Assembly (NCBI GenBank): GCA_021292105.1
Contig: CM037871.1
Location: forward strand, 22,006,057 to 22,070,056
DNA: 64,000 nt
Source: Anadara kagoshimensis
Taxonomy: Eukaryota > Mollusca > Bivalvia > Arcoida > Arcidae
Direction of reading: 5' to 3'
The notes beneath the pieces were generated by a model that saw nothing but the letters and a program-made list of their open reading frames with translations, was not told the origin of the DNA and did not search any database. The position numbers and the translations under genes were made by a program. Positions 23,448-33,875 of the stretch are shown here, in pieces (position 1 is the first letter of the stretch; each line of letters starts with the position of its first letter).

Positions 23448-23815
23448 TCACGGTACTGTACATATAGTATCCATACTGTACAGTAACATATAGTATCCGT
23501 ACTGTACAGTAAAATATAGTATTCGTACTGTAAAATAGTGTCCGTACTGTACATATAGTGTCTTACTGTACATATAATATCCGTACTGTACATATAGTAT
23601 CCGCACTACATATGGTATCCGCACTGTACATATAGTATCTGTACTGTACATATAGTGTCCGTACTGTACATATAATATCCGTACTGTACATATAGTATCC
23701 GCACTGTACATATAGTATCCGTACTGTACATATAGTGTCCGTACTGTACATATAGTATCTGTACTGTACATATAGTGTCCGTACTGTACATATAGTATCC
23801 GTATATATACATAAC
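23448..23815. repeat. 20-bp minisatellite, about 17 copies
   Basis: Unit GTACTGTACATATAGTATCC, with some shortened copies at the left. The unit has no stop in any minus-strand frame, so three frames are open (MYSTDTICTVRILYVQYG pattern). Lies in the proposed first intron of the SOCS-box gene. Confidence 0.95.
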
Positions 23816-23929
23816 AGTATATTTTATTATCGGCCGGATATGACTTCCTTTGTGTCAAAGCCAATGCATTCATTAAATATCTTTGTGAATGTAAGCAAAT
23901 GAAAAATGTTTTCCACAGAAATATTCAAA

Positions 23930-24120
23930 ATGGCTTGGCCCCCGTCATTTGGGGTGGGTGGGGTGTTGGTTTCTTTAATGTGCCATGCCTGCCGTTACAA
24001 GGGGCATCGGTTTTTAAGAACACCGTCACTTGACCCTTTGTAAGTGCCAAATATTTGGTGAAAGAACAGTCGGGGTTCGAACATATACCAAGCGAGCACT
24101 CGCACTGAGCTACCACAGTG
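23930..24120 (-). mobile_element. tRNA-derived SINE, family A, truncated
   Basis: The minus-strand head has CACTGTGGTAGCTCAGTGCG and TGTTCGAACCCC; the tail half is missing or replaced by the G-rich GGGGTGGGTGGGGTG. Compare 42085-42444. Confidence 0.7.
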
Positions 24121-24129
24121 GTAGGGTTT

Positions 24130-25920
24130 CAGAACGAGATACTTTTTGTTTGTTATTTACAAATGTAAAATAACATTCTGATAAAAACAAAATGTAGATA
24201 AACATATGGTAGTGAAAATTTGCATAATAATGTTGTTGACCCCTTCATAATATAATTAATCACCAAGAATCCGTCAGCATGATTGACCCTTATCCATATA
24301 ATTAATGACCGACACCTCGCGATATTATTCATGGACCTTCAAACTACATAAAACATAATAACGATGTTGCCAACAAAGTGCTGGCTGTGTATCATGTACG
24401 TGCTTTTACATCAAATACTTGTCATATTTATATAAAGCACGTATAACTGATATACACACACAACGGTATTCAACACAGAGTAAACATAACTATTGTGCTT
24501 GTATCTACAGACACATTGTACTTTTAGTTTCCTGTAAAATGATTCTATACCACTATACATAATAAATATATACCCATAAACATTTCTCTTACAAAAATTA
24601 CAATTGAATTGCCCTGTATCGGACTTGACCCATTCGGGTGTGAATAATAATAATAAAAATTACAAAAACATGCTGATTTCTCGGCCTAACCTTGACATAA
24701 CATTTATGATTTTCTATATTTGAAGTCAAGCGGAAATTGAAAAAAGTTTTCACAAGCCTTGGGGTTTAGTAAGAACAAATGTTGAATAACAAACGAAATT
24801 TGTATATTGAAGTTCTGTAAATAAACCGCAAGTGTATCTAAATTATACCGTGAGCGTTTTATTGTCCAAGTTCGGTTAATCTGTTTTATCCTATTTTTTA
24901 CACTCAGATAATGATTCGTCTTTTTATGAATTGTTTAATTTGTCTCACTGTTTCATTACAATGACTATAGGATAGGTCAGTATCATGATGGCAGGATCGA
25001 TGTTAAACATTTAGCGTGACTATGTTCTAAGTTAGGCGATAGAACGTACAGTTCATTGTAGTATGACAGGGTAGGTCTTAATAAAAAGTAAACATACACC
25101 ACACCCCTCGGTTCATATTGCTATATAAATAAAAGAGTACAAATATTACGTTAAGATCAGTAATATAGAAACTCGTACCGTAGTAGTTGTTAGGAGTAAA
25201 ACAAAACTATAGTGGAAAGTCGAGGACTATGATACTTTTAGTGTACTGAAGTATTTGCTTAAATCGGTTTATAAGTATATTCAAGTTTGTAGTGTATACT
25301 TACGTAATTTTAGTGCCTCTATTAAAATAGTCTATCAGTCCAAGCGAGTACCTTTTCAACATGCACGTGTATAATGTCGATTATTTTTATTTTCGCGTTT
25401 TTATCGCTTAGACGCAAGTTTGCCTCATGAACGAAGCCTATAATGATGTGTCCGTAACTAATTTTGCGCACCCGAAGTTTCACTTTTAGATGGGCGTCAC
25501 CAGTCACTATAGTTTCACTTTCTGATCTGCGTCTTAATATTGGCACCGTATGAAAATTGCTCACGATTGAGGGAGGGCGGGGTCGTATTTATACATATCT
25601 GAAGTGAATGCATTCAGTATTTTATAGGGTTGCTTATAAACTGCAAGCGACTCTAGATATTACATATTTATTAATCATAATTATGTACATTGTTTGGTCA
25701 TTTTATCCTGTCTAAACTCAGGTGCTTTCTATTGTTTGTCTTCATGTATTTTGTACAAGTGGACTCGTTGGTGCCAACCAATAGTACTACATTTGTATAA
25801 CCACACCACTGGAAAATTCCATCGCCACAGTAGAGTTATATGATAATTAATCAATGTTTCCGATATGTGTTTGTTTATTCTTGTTTGTTTGGTTGTTTCA
25901 ATCATTAATTTGTATTACTT
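24130..25920. other. No gene seen
   Basis: AT-rich DNA with one unassigned minus ORF (25322-25564, 80 aa). If the proposed first exon at 23224 is right, this is intron. Confidence 0.4.
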
Positions 25921-25934
25921 CGTGTTCTTGTGTC

Positions 25935-26345
25935 TTTTGGCTGTCACGTTCCTCATTTATTTGTTTTGCTTCATGTTGTTTCTTTTAGCCGTTTTCCCCA
26001 TTTATTTGTTTTGCTTTGTGTTTTTTCTTTTGGCCGTTTTCCTCATTTATTTGTTTTTGTTTTTTTTGTTTTTTTTCCGTTTTCTTCATTTATTTGTTTT
26101 GCTTTGTGTTGTTTCTTTTGGCCGTTTTCCTCATTTATTTGTTTTGCTTTGTGTTGTTTCTTTTGCCCCTTTTCCTCATTTATTTGTTTTGCTTTGTGTT
26201 GTTTCTTTTGGCCGTTTTCCCCGTTTATTTGTTTTGCTTTGTGTTGTTTCTTTTGGCCGTTTTTCCCATTTATTTGTCTTGCTTTGTGTTGTTTCTTTTG
26301 GCCGTTTCCTCATTTATTTGTCTTGCTTTTTGTTATCTCTTTTTG
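25935..26345. repeat. 45-bp minisatellite, about 9 copies
   Basis: Unit TTTTCCTCATTTATTTGTTT then TGCTTTGTGTTGTTTCTTTT then GGCCG. T-rich on the plus strand and a multiple of three, so each frame gives a repeated hydrophobic 15-mer (e.g. FSSFICFALCCFFWP). The plus-strand ORFs of 143-175 codons are products of the repeat. Confidence 0.95.
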
Positions 26346-26639
26346 TCGTTTGTGTCATTAATTAATTTGTCCCGTGTTCTTGGTATACCATTGTCTATCG
26401 ACCAGTACATTTTTCAAGTTTCTATAGTATATTTCTTATTTTACTTATATTGTGGTCTTGGTCTGTTCTATACTATTTTACCAGGTTTAGTTCATGCAAT
26501 GCATTTACAACTTCCTATTATAATTAAAACAAATACATTGTAATTTACAATAATTCTATTGTATATATCCGATCTTTGGCTTTCCCTGTACCATATACCG
26601 CACCCTTTAAGAACGTGCAAAACATGTGAGCGGAGTTTT

Positions 26640-26812
26640 CCTTTGTGGGAGTGAAGTAATGGAGTTTTACGTCCAGTCAAGATTCTTTCACTTATATCGA
26701 GGCGTCGGATCTGGGATAGTGGAGAAAATCGATTTCCTAAGCCCTTCGGCAAGCGAACGGGCCAACTTTTTTCTCACTAGGATCTGTTGGAGAGGGATTC
26801 GATGAGGAATCG
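26640..26812 (-). mobile_element. tRNA-derived SINE, family B
   Basis: Shares GTCAAGATTCTTTCACTTAT, ATCGAGGCGTC and CTTCGGCAAGCGAAC with the copy at 2510-2705; the head at the right (GGGATTCGATG) is decayed. Confidence 0.65.
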
Positions 26813-27009
26813 TGGTTTTACAAACACTCGGTTCTTTCGTCTAGCAACTGAGGTGCTTGACCTTAAGCTAATCTTGAACAGTATAAATTCTTATTTAAGT
26901 TTTATAGGATTATCGTTCTATATGATTTCATTATGGTTATATGGTATAGGATTATCGTTCTTTTTGACATTATTATTTTAATTCTACCTTTCTTGTTGTA
27001 GATGGTTAT

Positions 27010-27870
27010 ATGGAGGATTTGAGGATGAGTTACAGAGATCCACAATCACTGTTATTTGAAGCCATATTTGGTGGAAACACGTTACAAGTCAAACAGCTAA
27101 TAAATAGCGGAATAGATAAAAATACCGTACTTCATAGCCCTGTACGATGGGAAGGCGCCTCAGTATTAGGAACGGCAGCCTTTGAAGGACATATCGATAT
27201 TGTGAAATTCCTCGTTGACGTCGGTACAGCAGTTAATTTTACAGACCCGTGTCTGGGTAGGAGTGCTCTCCATTGGGCCTGCATGGGTAATCAGTACCAA
27301 GTAGTGAAGTATCTTCTAAATCACGGAGCAGACGTTAACTGTACTGATAAAGACAAAGTAACGCCCATCATACGGGCAACTATTAATAACAACTTAGATA
27401 TTACCGCGCTACTTATCGAACGTGGCGCCAAAGTAAACTGTACCGATCGCCTGCGATCGTCCCCGCTCCATTACGCCAGTGTACACGGCAACTCGAAACT
27501 CGTACAGACGGTTATAAGAGCCGGATGTATCCATAATGGACACGCTATATTAGGTAAAGGGACTCCTCTGGCCAACTTATTTCATCATAATGACAGAATT
27601 AGTTGTTTTTTGCTGCTAGAAGCCGGCTACGATATTTCCAATGATTTGTCATGGATATTACAGTTAAAGGACGTCAACGCCAATGACAGCCATCTTAACA
27701 ATGATATCATAGACGGGGTCTTTAGACGAAAGGGGAATCCTTTATCATTAATGAGCAGTTGTAGATTGGCTGTACGTTCACAGATGGGCGGGGTTTGTGT
27801 CGATGGTAAAATACAGAAACTTGATGTTCCAAGTAGAATAAAACAGTATTTACTATTCGAGATAGAGTGA
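27010..27870 (+). CDS. Ankyrin-repeat and SOCS-box protein (ASB-like)
   Basis: 286 residues from the ATG at 27010, ending at TGA. Five to six ankyrin repeats fill residues about 10-225; the clearest are LGTAAFEGHIDIVKFLVDVG, SALHWACMGNQYQVVKYLLN and SPLHYASVHGNSKLVQTVI. The C-terminus is a SOCS box: BC-box SLMSSCRLAV (246-255, Leu247 and Cys251 in the expected LxxxC spacing), then LDVP at 271-274 in place of a Cul5-box LPxP, and the typical end IKQYLLFEI. Known: ASB proteins recruit Elongin B/C and Cullin-5 and present substrates through the ankyrin stack. Inferred: a cytosolic E3 substrate receptor; the substrate is unknown and the exact ASB number is not assignable. The exon begins at 27002 after an acceptor; the reading frame is open back to it, so a few upstream residues may exist. 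Confidence 0.88.
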   Translation: MEDLRMSYRDPQSLLFEAIFGGNTLQVKQLINSGIDKNTVLHSPVRWEGASVLGTAAFEGHIDIVKFLVDVGTAVNFTDPCLGRSALHWACMGNQYQVVKYLLNHGADVNCTDKDKVTPIIRATINNNLDITALLIERGAKVNCTDRLRSSPLHYASVHGNSKLVQTVIRAGCIHNGHAILGKGTPLANLFHHNDRISCFLLLEAGYDISNDLSWILQLKDVNANDSHLNNDIIDGVFRRKGNPLSLMSSCRLAVRSQMGGVCVDGKIQKLDVPSRIKQYLLFEIE

Positions 27871-27978
27871 GAGTTAGTACTGTTCGGGATAGTATAGAAC
27901 GCAACGTGAAACATCAAATAAACATTACTGTTCAAGATGGACTGATGTAAAATAATTGTACTGCATCAGACTGAAAAC

Positions 27979-28840
27979 AACACTGAAACACAATGTACCT
28001 TACCAAATCCAAGAGTAAAAACTAACAACACTGAAACACAATGTACCTTACCAAATCCAAGAGTAGAAACTAACAACACTGAAACACAATGTACCTTACC
28101 AAATCCAAGAGTAAAAACTAACAACACTGAAACACAATGTACCTTACCAAATCCAAGAGTAGAAACTAACAACACTGAAACACAATGTACCTTACCAAAT
28201 CCAAGAGTAGAAACTAACAACACTGAAACACAATGTACCTTACCAAATCCAAGAGTAGAAACTAACAACACTGAAACACAATGTACCTTACCAAATCCAA
28301 GAGTAGAAACTAACAACACTGAAACACAATGTACCTTACCAAATCCAAGAGTAGAAACTAACAACACTGAAACACAATGTACCTTACCAAATCCAAGAGT
28401 AGAAACTAACAACACTGAAACACAATGTACCTTACCAAATCCAAGAGTAGAAACTAACAACACTGAAACACAATGTACCTTACCAAATCCAAGAGTAGAA
28501 ACTAACAACACTGAAACACAATGTACCTTACCAAATCCAAGAGTAGAAACTAACAACACTGAAACACAATGTACCTTACCAAATCCAAGAGTAGAAACTA
28601 ACAACACTGAAACACAATGTACCTTACCAAATCCAAGAGTAGAAACTAACAACACTGAAACACAATGTACCTTACCAAATCCAAGAGTAAAAACTAACAA
28701 CACTGAAACACAATGTACCTTACCAAATCCAAGAGTAGAAACTAACAACACTGAAACACAATGTACCTTACCAAATCCAAGAGTAAAAACTAACAACACT
28801 GAAACACAATGTACCTTACCAAATCCAAGAGTAGAAACTA
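27979..28840. repeat. 48-bp minisatellite, 18 near-identical copies
   Basis: Unit AACACTGAAACACAATGTAC then CTTACCAAATCCAAGAGTAG then AAACTAAC. Copies differ almost only at one site (GTAAAAAC or GTAGAAAC); in plus order the site reads A G A, then eleven G, then A G A G. It starts 108 bp after the SOCS-box stop codon. The 277-codon minus ORF is a by-product (48 = 16 codons). Each minus-strand unit contains TTTGGTAAG, a match to a 5' splice site. Confidence 0.98.
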
Positions 28841-28849
28841 CTCGAATTT

Positions 28850-29960
28850 TAAGTTATTCATATACATGTATTGCAAGGGTAAAAAATAGCTATGTACTTG
28901 AACGTAAGCTCATTAAACGACGAAGTTAAACTTGCGTACAAATAATGTAATAAGAGTGCGACCGGAGATTTTTAATACAAAATGGCGTTATTTTACGTAT
29001 ATTGGTTTAAAACTACGTTATTTTAAAGTACGCAAAACTACGTTACTCTACCTGTGCTTGATCAGGCTTTGTTACAATATCATCAGGTATTTTATGCAGT
29101 TCGTTAATTTTAATATTCGTGTTTACTCCAGCAGGTTTATGATTAACCACCAGAATTTTTTTACAGTTGCTAGATTTAATGCTTTGTGCCTTCCGGTGGA
29201 AACGCGTAGTTACGAATAAGTTATTATTATTTTTGTTAATAAATGACTACATAATAAAGTATTGCCTTCTGAAATAATTCATTCTGGCAACAGCTTTTAT
29301 ATAAATTGTATATAGTTTTGTTTATAATGTGTTTTAAATCAACAAAACTAATATTGTAGAATAATGAATATTCGTGGGTTTAAAATCTCGTGGTTATGTA
29401 ATTAGAAAAAATCTTTGAGAGGAAATTTTGTGAAGCTGTAGTGCTTTTTGAAAGTATCTCATTACGTGCATGGTTAATAAAAAAAATAGCTGACAGATTT
29501 TGTGGTACTTACTAACACATAAAAATAACCAAATCATAAGCTAAACCCACGAAAATTTAAGATTTTACATTCTTAAAGGCAAATATGGTCCTACTCTAAT
29601 ATTTCATAATATATTAATCCCTTTGTGATAGAATAACTGTACATGGAATTAAACGAAACAACAACAACAAAAATCAACACAAGAACACGAAATCAGAAAT
29701 CAAGACACAAGATATACAGCCACACAAAACTTGTTAGAAAACAGAACCTCAAACTGGACAAAACGGTGTAAGATAGACGCATCACTATAGACAACCAAGG
29801 GGAACAAGGCGCAACATAAACATAATGAGAAAATCCAGACTTTTAAACGGGCTCAGACAATAATAACAAAATGATATCAACTGCTGAAAAGAAATGATAT
29901 ATTTAAAATACCTAGTACAGCAGGGACGATTTTAAAACGCATAAAGGCTTGAACATTCAA
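28850..29960. other. No gene seen
   Basis: AT-rich. A 95-codon plus ORF (28932-29219) is unassigned. Pieces such as ATTCGTGGGTTTAAAATCTC resemble the CGAAAATAAA MITE family in base composition only. Confidence 0.35.
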
Positions 29961-29967
29961 ACATCCA

Positions 29968-30250
29968 TAAGTATGATTTCAAAACGCCCACAAGAACGAT
30001 TTATAAACACAAAGACATGATTTCAAAACGCCCACAAGAACGATTTATAAACACAAAGACATGATTTCAAAACGCCCACAAGAACGATTTATAAACACAA
30101 AGACATGATTTCAAAACGCCCACAAGAACGATTTAAAAACACAAAGACATGATTTCAAAACGCCCACAAGAACGATTTATAAACACAAAGACATGATTTC
30201 AAAACGCCCACAAGAACGATTTAAAAACACAAAGACGTGATTTCAAAACT
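29968..30250. repeat. 44-bp tandem repeat, about 6 copies
   Basis: Unit AACGATTTATAAACACAAAG then ACATGATTTCAAAACGCCCA then CAAG. Two internal copies carry TTTAAAAAC in place of TTTATAAAC. The first and last copies are diverged. Confidence 0.95.
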
Positions 30251-30694
30251 CCTAAAACATGAAAATACTTCTAATACACATTGCATTATTTCAACACACC
30301 TATAGGTGTCGCCTTTTCAGGCTACTATGGTATGATTTCAAAACTGAAAGACGGACAACGTGTAGTTAACCAGCGTATGTGAATTACATGTATATGGAAA
30401 TACAGTAGAATCAGTTTATAACAAACTCATGCTTTAAGAAGTCTTGAGTTTTCGAAAACATGGTTATAGTATATTTTGCAATGCTTATACCAAACGTCTT
30501 GTAATAAATATACTCCACTATACTTCTATGCCTTCAATGTAAAATATGTAGCTAAAAAGGGAAACCCACAACATTTATACACAACCAAGAAAGTTCCACA
30601 ACAAACCAGCCAACCAAACAAACAAGACTCTCCAGATTTCATACAGATACTGAAAATAAAAAATTATTTATTTCAATATTAACATGCCGCTTTT

Positions 30695-30872
30695 ATTGAT
30701 ACTGTAAACGTATTTTTTCGCGGTGTACAGATTTTCGCTTATTTTGCGCGAAAATTCATACCGAGCGAAAATTCTATTTTGCATAACGTTTTATAAGTTT
30801 CACTACGCGGTTATGTCTAATTTTCATATACCTCGAAAATAAAAACACGCGAAATAACATACGTTGACAGTA
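30695..30872. mobile_element. MITE, 'TACTGTAAA...TTTTCGCGGTGTAC' family
   Basis: The left end GATACTGTAAACGTATTTTT runs into TCGCGGTGTACAGATTTTCG; the right end CGAAAATAAAAACACGCGAA leads to TTGACAGTAA, the inverted counterpart. Other members are at 35930-36122 and 61600-61838. Confidence 0.6.
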
Positions 30873-30879
30873 ACTTCCA

Positions 30880-31590
30880 TGGATTGGTATTATATAAGTT
30901 GTATATAACATAGTTAGTGTTCATCATGTGTGTCGTTTTTACTTTTAGGAGATATTCATGATAGTATTTATTTATGTAACAGCTTTGAATAAATTAACTA
31001 TAAAAACGTTAAAACTACCAATTCACATGAAAAACCCATTAAGATCAATCCTGCTATACGACGAACGATCCCATAAAACAAGTATGACGTGTATTCAAAT
31101 AAAATAATTCATGTATAGGTCACAAGTCGTTCCTTAAACATTAATGACAGGAACTACATGTGTACATGAGAACGAAGTCACTCATGTTATGTCCCGGATA
31201 TCCTTTGTACAATTTAAATTGTATACATGCCAATTTATAGGTTATACATCGATAACTAAAAAGAAAATATTATACATTCATTTAGTATAGATAGTATATC
31301 AAATAACCCTGTATATACTAGAACTAATTTTACCAAAGATAACGTCTTTCCAACCATAGGGAATTTATCGAGTCTTTCGGTATCAAAGAGGATAAACTTG
31401 ATCTTCCTTACTTGTATTGGATTCCTAAACTCCATACAAGGAAAGATATATAGCAGGCTCATCTAAATGTACTACTAAATCATTATCGGTAACACTTAAC
31501 ACAAATTTTGACAATTGTCAAAGATGGTCTTCAGTCTTTTTCAGAAAAATATACATCAACCAAATGTGGATTCTCAAAAACATCTTGCTT
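30880..31590. other. No gene seen
   Basis: AT-rich, with a short minus ORF (31256-31462) of no recognised family. Confidence 0.35.
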
Positions 31591-31599
31591 CTAGTAAAA

Positions 31600-32450
31600 A
31601 AGTATAAATACCATTTGATTTTTCTACACTATACACCACTATCCCTCATTCTAAATTTTAAGAACACCTTAAAGAAATTATTCACTTGTCATTCTTTAAT
31701 AAAAACGGTAACCCAAGATACCAATATCTAGTGCTGAACAGGGATTCCGGTTATTTTGTCAAGCATCATACGGATTCCAAACAAAACTATACTGAAGATA
31801 CAACATGTTTGAGTTTTTGATAGATAACGTATTTGTTGTGTTTGGTAATATAATTGTTCAGCAAACAATCGGTATACCAATGGGTACAGACTGTGTACCA
31901 TTGCTTGCTGATTTGTTTCTTTATTCTTATGAAGCAGAATTTCTGCAGAACCTAATTAAATTTGGAGAAGACTGTCGCCAAATCATTCAACTCAACATAC
32001 AGATATATAGATGACATTCTGTCTCTTAACAATCCTAAATTTGGGGACTATTTGAATATCATCTAGCTTGAAATAAAAGACACGACTGATTCCTCAAGTT
32101 CTGCTTCATATTTAGACTTATACTTGAATTATGACGCCCATGAAAGGCTACATTTGAAACTTAATGACAAACGTGATGACTTCATTTTTTCTATTGTCAA
32201 CTTTTCTCTTCTGTGCAGAAATATACCCAGTTCTCCTACTTTTAATTTATATGTTTCCCAATTAATATACTATGGTAGAGCTTGTTCCCTATACGGGGAC
32301 TTTGTACAACGAAGCAGGCTGTTTGCAAATAAATTGTTGACTCGGAGATATTGCAAGGGTCTAAAAAGTTTAATGGCCATCATCACAGTATTGTTGATAA
32401 ATTGATATCTCTGTGTCCAGAATTGCCCTGGATATATTTGACGTCCCAAA
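31600..32450 (+). pseudogene. Decayed retroelement reverse transcriptase (Penelope-like suspected)
   Basis: Translation in pieces gives a reverse-transcriptase core. An upstream block with DFSTLYTTIPHSKF is broken by a stop near 31665. The 31805-32014 piece has TIGIPMGTDCVPLLADLFL (thumb-side GxPxG block). The catalytic YIDD is encoded at 32004-32015 but in another frame, and 32124-32405 continues with KRDDFIFSIVNFSLLCRNIP and LYVSQLIYYGRACSLYGDF. At least two frameshifts and several stops make it non-functional. RTs with this GIPMGT...ADLFLYSYEAEF block are common in mollusc genomes. Assignment to Penelope-like elements is an inference, favoured by the hammerhead copies in this window. No integrase or GIY-YIG domain was found. 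Confidence 0.8.
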
Positions 32451-32499
32451 GTTCCATTTTCCTTTCACACAATTTTGATTACACACGTGACAGGTGCAG

Positions 32500-32650
32500 C
32501 TAGCTAAACAGGAGGTGCTTACCCTTCCGGAGCACCCGGCCTCACTTCCCTGGTGGAAGTTCACGTGTCTAACCTGACTTGTCAGTTCCAAAGTTTTCAC
32601 TTTGCTTCTTGATTGTGATTCGGACATGGATAGGCATGTTTGTTTTTGAT
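32500..32650 (+). mobile_element. Probable 3' tail of the retroelement; dispersed repeat
   Basis: It follows the RT remnant directly: CTTACCCTTCCGGAGCACCC, GGCCTCACTTCCCTGGTGGA, then TTTTCACTTTGCTTCTTG and GGACATGGATAGGCATG. Related sequence without an RT lies at about 1160-1265 (+) and 61125-61255 (-), consistent with 3'-biased, truncated retrotransposition. Confidence 0.6.
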
Positions 32651-32659
32651 TAGCCTATG

Positions 32660-33775
32660 AAATTTTTGTGCAACAATTTAATCAAGAGGCCAAACAGAAC
32701 AAAATGGCAACTCATGTTTAACCATTTCCATAATGTACTAATGCTATTTTGAAGTTCTGGTTTATCATGTTTAAAGGGTATACTCTTCAAACCATGTGGA
32801 ATACACCATCCACCTTCGACTTCGATAAACCTTTATGTCCTTATGCTATACATTACATTTTAAGCGTCTTAACCTTTTGGTTCACGAGGCAAGCTGTTAA
32901 AAGGGTTTACTACTTCAAGACACTGTCATTTTGAATGTAGGTCAAGGTCAACCAACTGTACAAACTGTAAAGCTCCATATTGTGATGATATATAGGACGT
33001 TTCAAGATTCTATGCTATTTGTTTCTTAACAAGATGATTAAATGCTCTACTAATTCAGGCCAATGTTACCTTGGATATCAGACGATGTCAACCAGCTTTA
33101 CAAACTGAAAATATTAACATTTTATTGCATAAAATCACATTCATCTTGGTACCAGTAGTCAACAATAAGGAAAATGCAGATGACCATGGTAAAGCTCACA
33201 TTGATGGACCATCTTGAATGTTTTAACAACTGTACACTGGTACAACATGCATGTACAGTAATATCTCGTTATAATTCCTCTCAATGACTCCATCTCAAAT
33301 ATGGTCAAAGCATTTTGAAATCCCAAAGTCTACTACTATTGGCCTCTTTTAATTTATTACCAAATCCCCTTTATAGTGCCGAAATCCCAACAAATGGTGG
33401 CATTGAATTGAGGTTTTACTGTATGTAACCAGAGGAAGATTTAAACATTATCATATTGTACCTAAAACTTTACTGGTACTTGTTTTTTTTGGTCCAGATT
33501 TTTAGATTAAAATATCTCAATCGATGGGGATCACCAGTGTATCGTGTAATAATCCATATTATTTGTGCAAAACTATATTTCAAATAGATATGGAACATTT
33601 GAGTTAAAATTTTCTCATAAAAAACATAATTCAAGGAGTTTATGTTGTAATCATTTTCCAAAATATTATGCACAAATGTTAAAATGGGTTATTGATCTCA
33701 TGGTACTCTAGCAAACTCCATTGTAACTGGAGCATAATAAACAGTTTCTTAAAACAAATATAAATTTGAATATTT
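32660..33775. other. No coding sequence; probable DDX49 3' untranslated region at right
   Basis: Nothing coding recognised. The part adjacent to 33780 should hold the 3' UTR of the minus-strand DDX49 gene; its end was not fixed. Confidence 0.4.
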
Positions 33776-33779
33776 TAAT

Positions 33780-33875
33780 TCAAGTTTTTTCTTCTTGTTC
33801 TTTATGTTTTTGCTTCTTCTTGTGTTGCTGTTTCATTAATTTCTGTTTCTTTTTTTCTTCTTCTTCTTCAGGATC
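33780..33875 (-). CDS. DDX49: DDX49 exon 12 (last)
   Basis: Encodes [17 protein letters not shown] then a Lys/His-rich end and TGA at 33782-33780. Acceptor TTTGATGTAG. Low-complexity basic tail. Confidence 0.92.
   Translation of the reverse strand, partial: DPEEEEEKKKQKLMKQQHKKKQKHKEQEEKT

Noticed and set aside
25865-26543. Hydrophobic plus ORFs of 143-175 codons resembling a multi-pass membrane protein
   Set aside because: Hydrophobicity comes from a T-rich 45-bp tandem repeat; three frames give similar peptides.
27966-28799. 277-codon minus ORF
   Set aside because: Written entirely by the 48-bp minisatellite; identical 16-residue units, no start context or flanking exon.
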